Shown one piece after another: positions 6,411-7,194 of a stretch of DNA of 7,194 nucleotides. Source of the DNA: Synergistota bacterium. Its GTDB lineage: Bacteria > Synergistota > JAGHAJ01. The stretch's first letter is position 1. Each line of letters starts with the position of its first letter. The stretch lies in the NCBI GenBank assembly GCA_021161545.1, contig JAGHAJ010000227.1, positions 1 through 7,194 of the forward strand, given 5' to 3'. A program made the translations under genes and the position numbers. The notes under the pieces were generated by a model, which worked only from the letters and a program-made list of their open reading frames with translations, had not been told where the DNA came from and did not search any database.

Positions 6411-7194
6411 AGCGAATTACCTCCTCATTCTTAAAATACACATCCTCCACAACATAATTGGAAAAGTTTACAGAATAGTACTCGCTAAACATTTTCATCA
6501 CTTTATCGTCTAACATCTTGTCCTCTACACCAGTATCTACACGGATAAACCTGCCCAAACGCTCACCAGAAACTATCTTACCCTTGTCAACAACTAATTC
6601 TCCATTCTTAAACAGCATATAAACGCTACCCATTGTATCTGCCACACTACTCCTCTTTTTGTATATTGCTATGTCTGCATCTGCACCAGCACCAAGGTGT
6701 CCCTTATTCGCAAATCCAAGAGCTTTAGCAGGTCCTGCACTCATCATAATTATTATCTCGCTTAGTGATAACTCCCTATGGATGCCTTCTAAAAAGGTTC
6801 TTTTTCTAAAAGATGAGGGCAGTGTCTTTATTACATCACGCCTTGCATCCTCACTTGTCAACCACTTCACAACTTCTGGGTACATGAAAAATGGCCCTCC
6901 ATTAGGGCTATCCGTCGTCAAAAATATCTGCCACGGATCAAGCATCAGCGCAAGCTCCAGCCCCGCCGCCCACTGAACAGCATTAACTACACTATTTTTC
7001 TTATACTTATAAGGCACTATGCCAGCACCAGCCTCAACTTCTACATCCGTACTAACCCATCTATTGTTTGTAAGCGTATGTAAATGATATTGCCATGGAG
7101 TATCTGCCGTCATAGTAGTAGTATCTTCAAACAAAACTTGCCCCATGTCAGCAGTAATATTGGGATGTTTCCTTAACTCAGAGGCAACCTTTTC
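6403..7194 (-). CDS. fhcA: Formyltransferase/hydrolase complex subunit A, amidohydrolase (C-terminal part; N-terminus beyond window edge)
   Basis: FhcA is the zinc amidohydrolase that hydrolyses the N-formylated carrier to formate. It is homologous to FmdA/FwdA of archaeal formylmethanofuran dehydrogenase. 263 residues are visible, open to the window edge with no start needed; the family is about 540-570 residues, so roughly the C-terminal half is present. In visible numbering, HPNITADMGQVLFEDTTTMTAD (10-31), EAGAGIVPYKYKKNSVVNAVQWAAGLEL (54-81) and TTDSPNGGPFFMYP (93-106) are family blocks. Asp95 in TTDSPNGG matches the catalytic, metal-site aspartate. The Met at 7146 is internal, since the sixteen upstream codons continue the family alignment. 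The metal-binding HxH and carboxylated lysine would lie upstream, outside the window. No redox subunits are visible, consistent with the bacterial hydrolase. FhcB is expected upstream. Confidence 0.93.
   Translation of the reverse strand, partial: EKVASELRKHPNITADMGQVLFEDTTTMTADTPWQYHLHTLTNNRWVSTDVEVEAGAGIVPYKYKKNSVVNAVQWAAGLELALMLDPWQIFLTTDSPNGGPFFMYPEVVKWLTSEDARRDVIKTLPSSFRKRTFLEGIHRELSLSEIIIMMSAGPAKALGFANKGHLGAGADADIAIYKKRSSVADTMGSVYMLFKNGELVVDKGKIVSGERLGRFIRVDTGVEDKMLDDKVMKMFSEYYSVNFSNYVVEDVYFKNEEVIRCE
6420..6426 (-). promoter_or_regulatory. Ribosome binding site that fixes the GTG start of fhcD
   Basis: GAGGAGG lies within the last codons of fhcA, with nine bases between GGAGG and the GTG at 6410. 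The same GGAGG plus nine-base spacing recurs at the fhcC start, which supports both assignments. Confidence 0.75.

Overview
The window is one tightly packed block of eight genes, all read on the minus strand. Both end genes are cut by the window edges. Together the genes form a tetrahydromethanopterin (H4MPT)-linked C1-transfer module with cofactor-related genes in the middle. Methylene-H4MPT dehydrogenase of the MtdA/MtdB type is a bacterial enzyme. The formyltransferase/hydrolase order A-D-C followed by cyclohydrolase also resembles the bacterial (methylotroph-type) system rather than an archaeal formylmethanofuran dehydrogenase operon. The DNA looks moderately AT-rich, with frequent ATA, AGA and AGG codons and with TTG and GTG starts. 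This is unlike the GC-rich proteobacterial methylotrophs, so I infer a non-proteobacterial, probably uncultured bacterium. The phylum cannot be fixed from the sequence alone.

Layout in the direction of transcription (high to low coordinates): fhcA 3' part (7194-6403), fhcD (6410-5514), fhcC (5521-4709), mch (4721-3792), a RimK-like ATP-grasp ligase (3795-2923), a CitG-like triphosphoribosyl-transferase family protein (2950-2096), larC (2083-905) and an mtdB-like dehydrogenase (892-1, lacking only its extreme C-terminus). The first six genes overlap one another by 4 to 28 bases. The last two are each separated by 12 bases that hold only a ribosome binding site. There is no intergenic space for an internal promoter or terminator, so the set is almost certainly one operon whose promoter lies beyond base 7194.

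How the genes work together: MtdB interconverts methylene- and methenyl-H4MPT with NAD(P). Mch interconverts methenyl- and N5-formyl-H4MPT. FhcD moves the formyl group to a methanofuran-type carrier, and FhcA hydrolyses it to formate within the Fhc complex. In the oxidative direction this turns methylene-H4MPT into formate; the direction used here cannot be read from the DNA. The ATP-grasp and CitG-like genes belong to families found beside mch in methylotroph C1 clusters and probably serve carrier biosynthesis. No fhcB, fae or beta-RFAP synthase gene lies in the window; fhcB would be expected upstream of fhcA.

The unexpected member is larC, which encodes the nickel chelatase for the nickel-pincer nucleotide (lactate racemase) cofactor. 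It sits between the cofactor-biosynthesis pair and mtdB in what looks like the same transcript. This is the most promising lead in the window.
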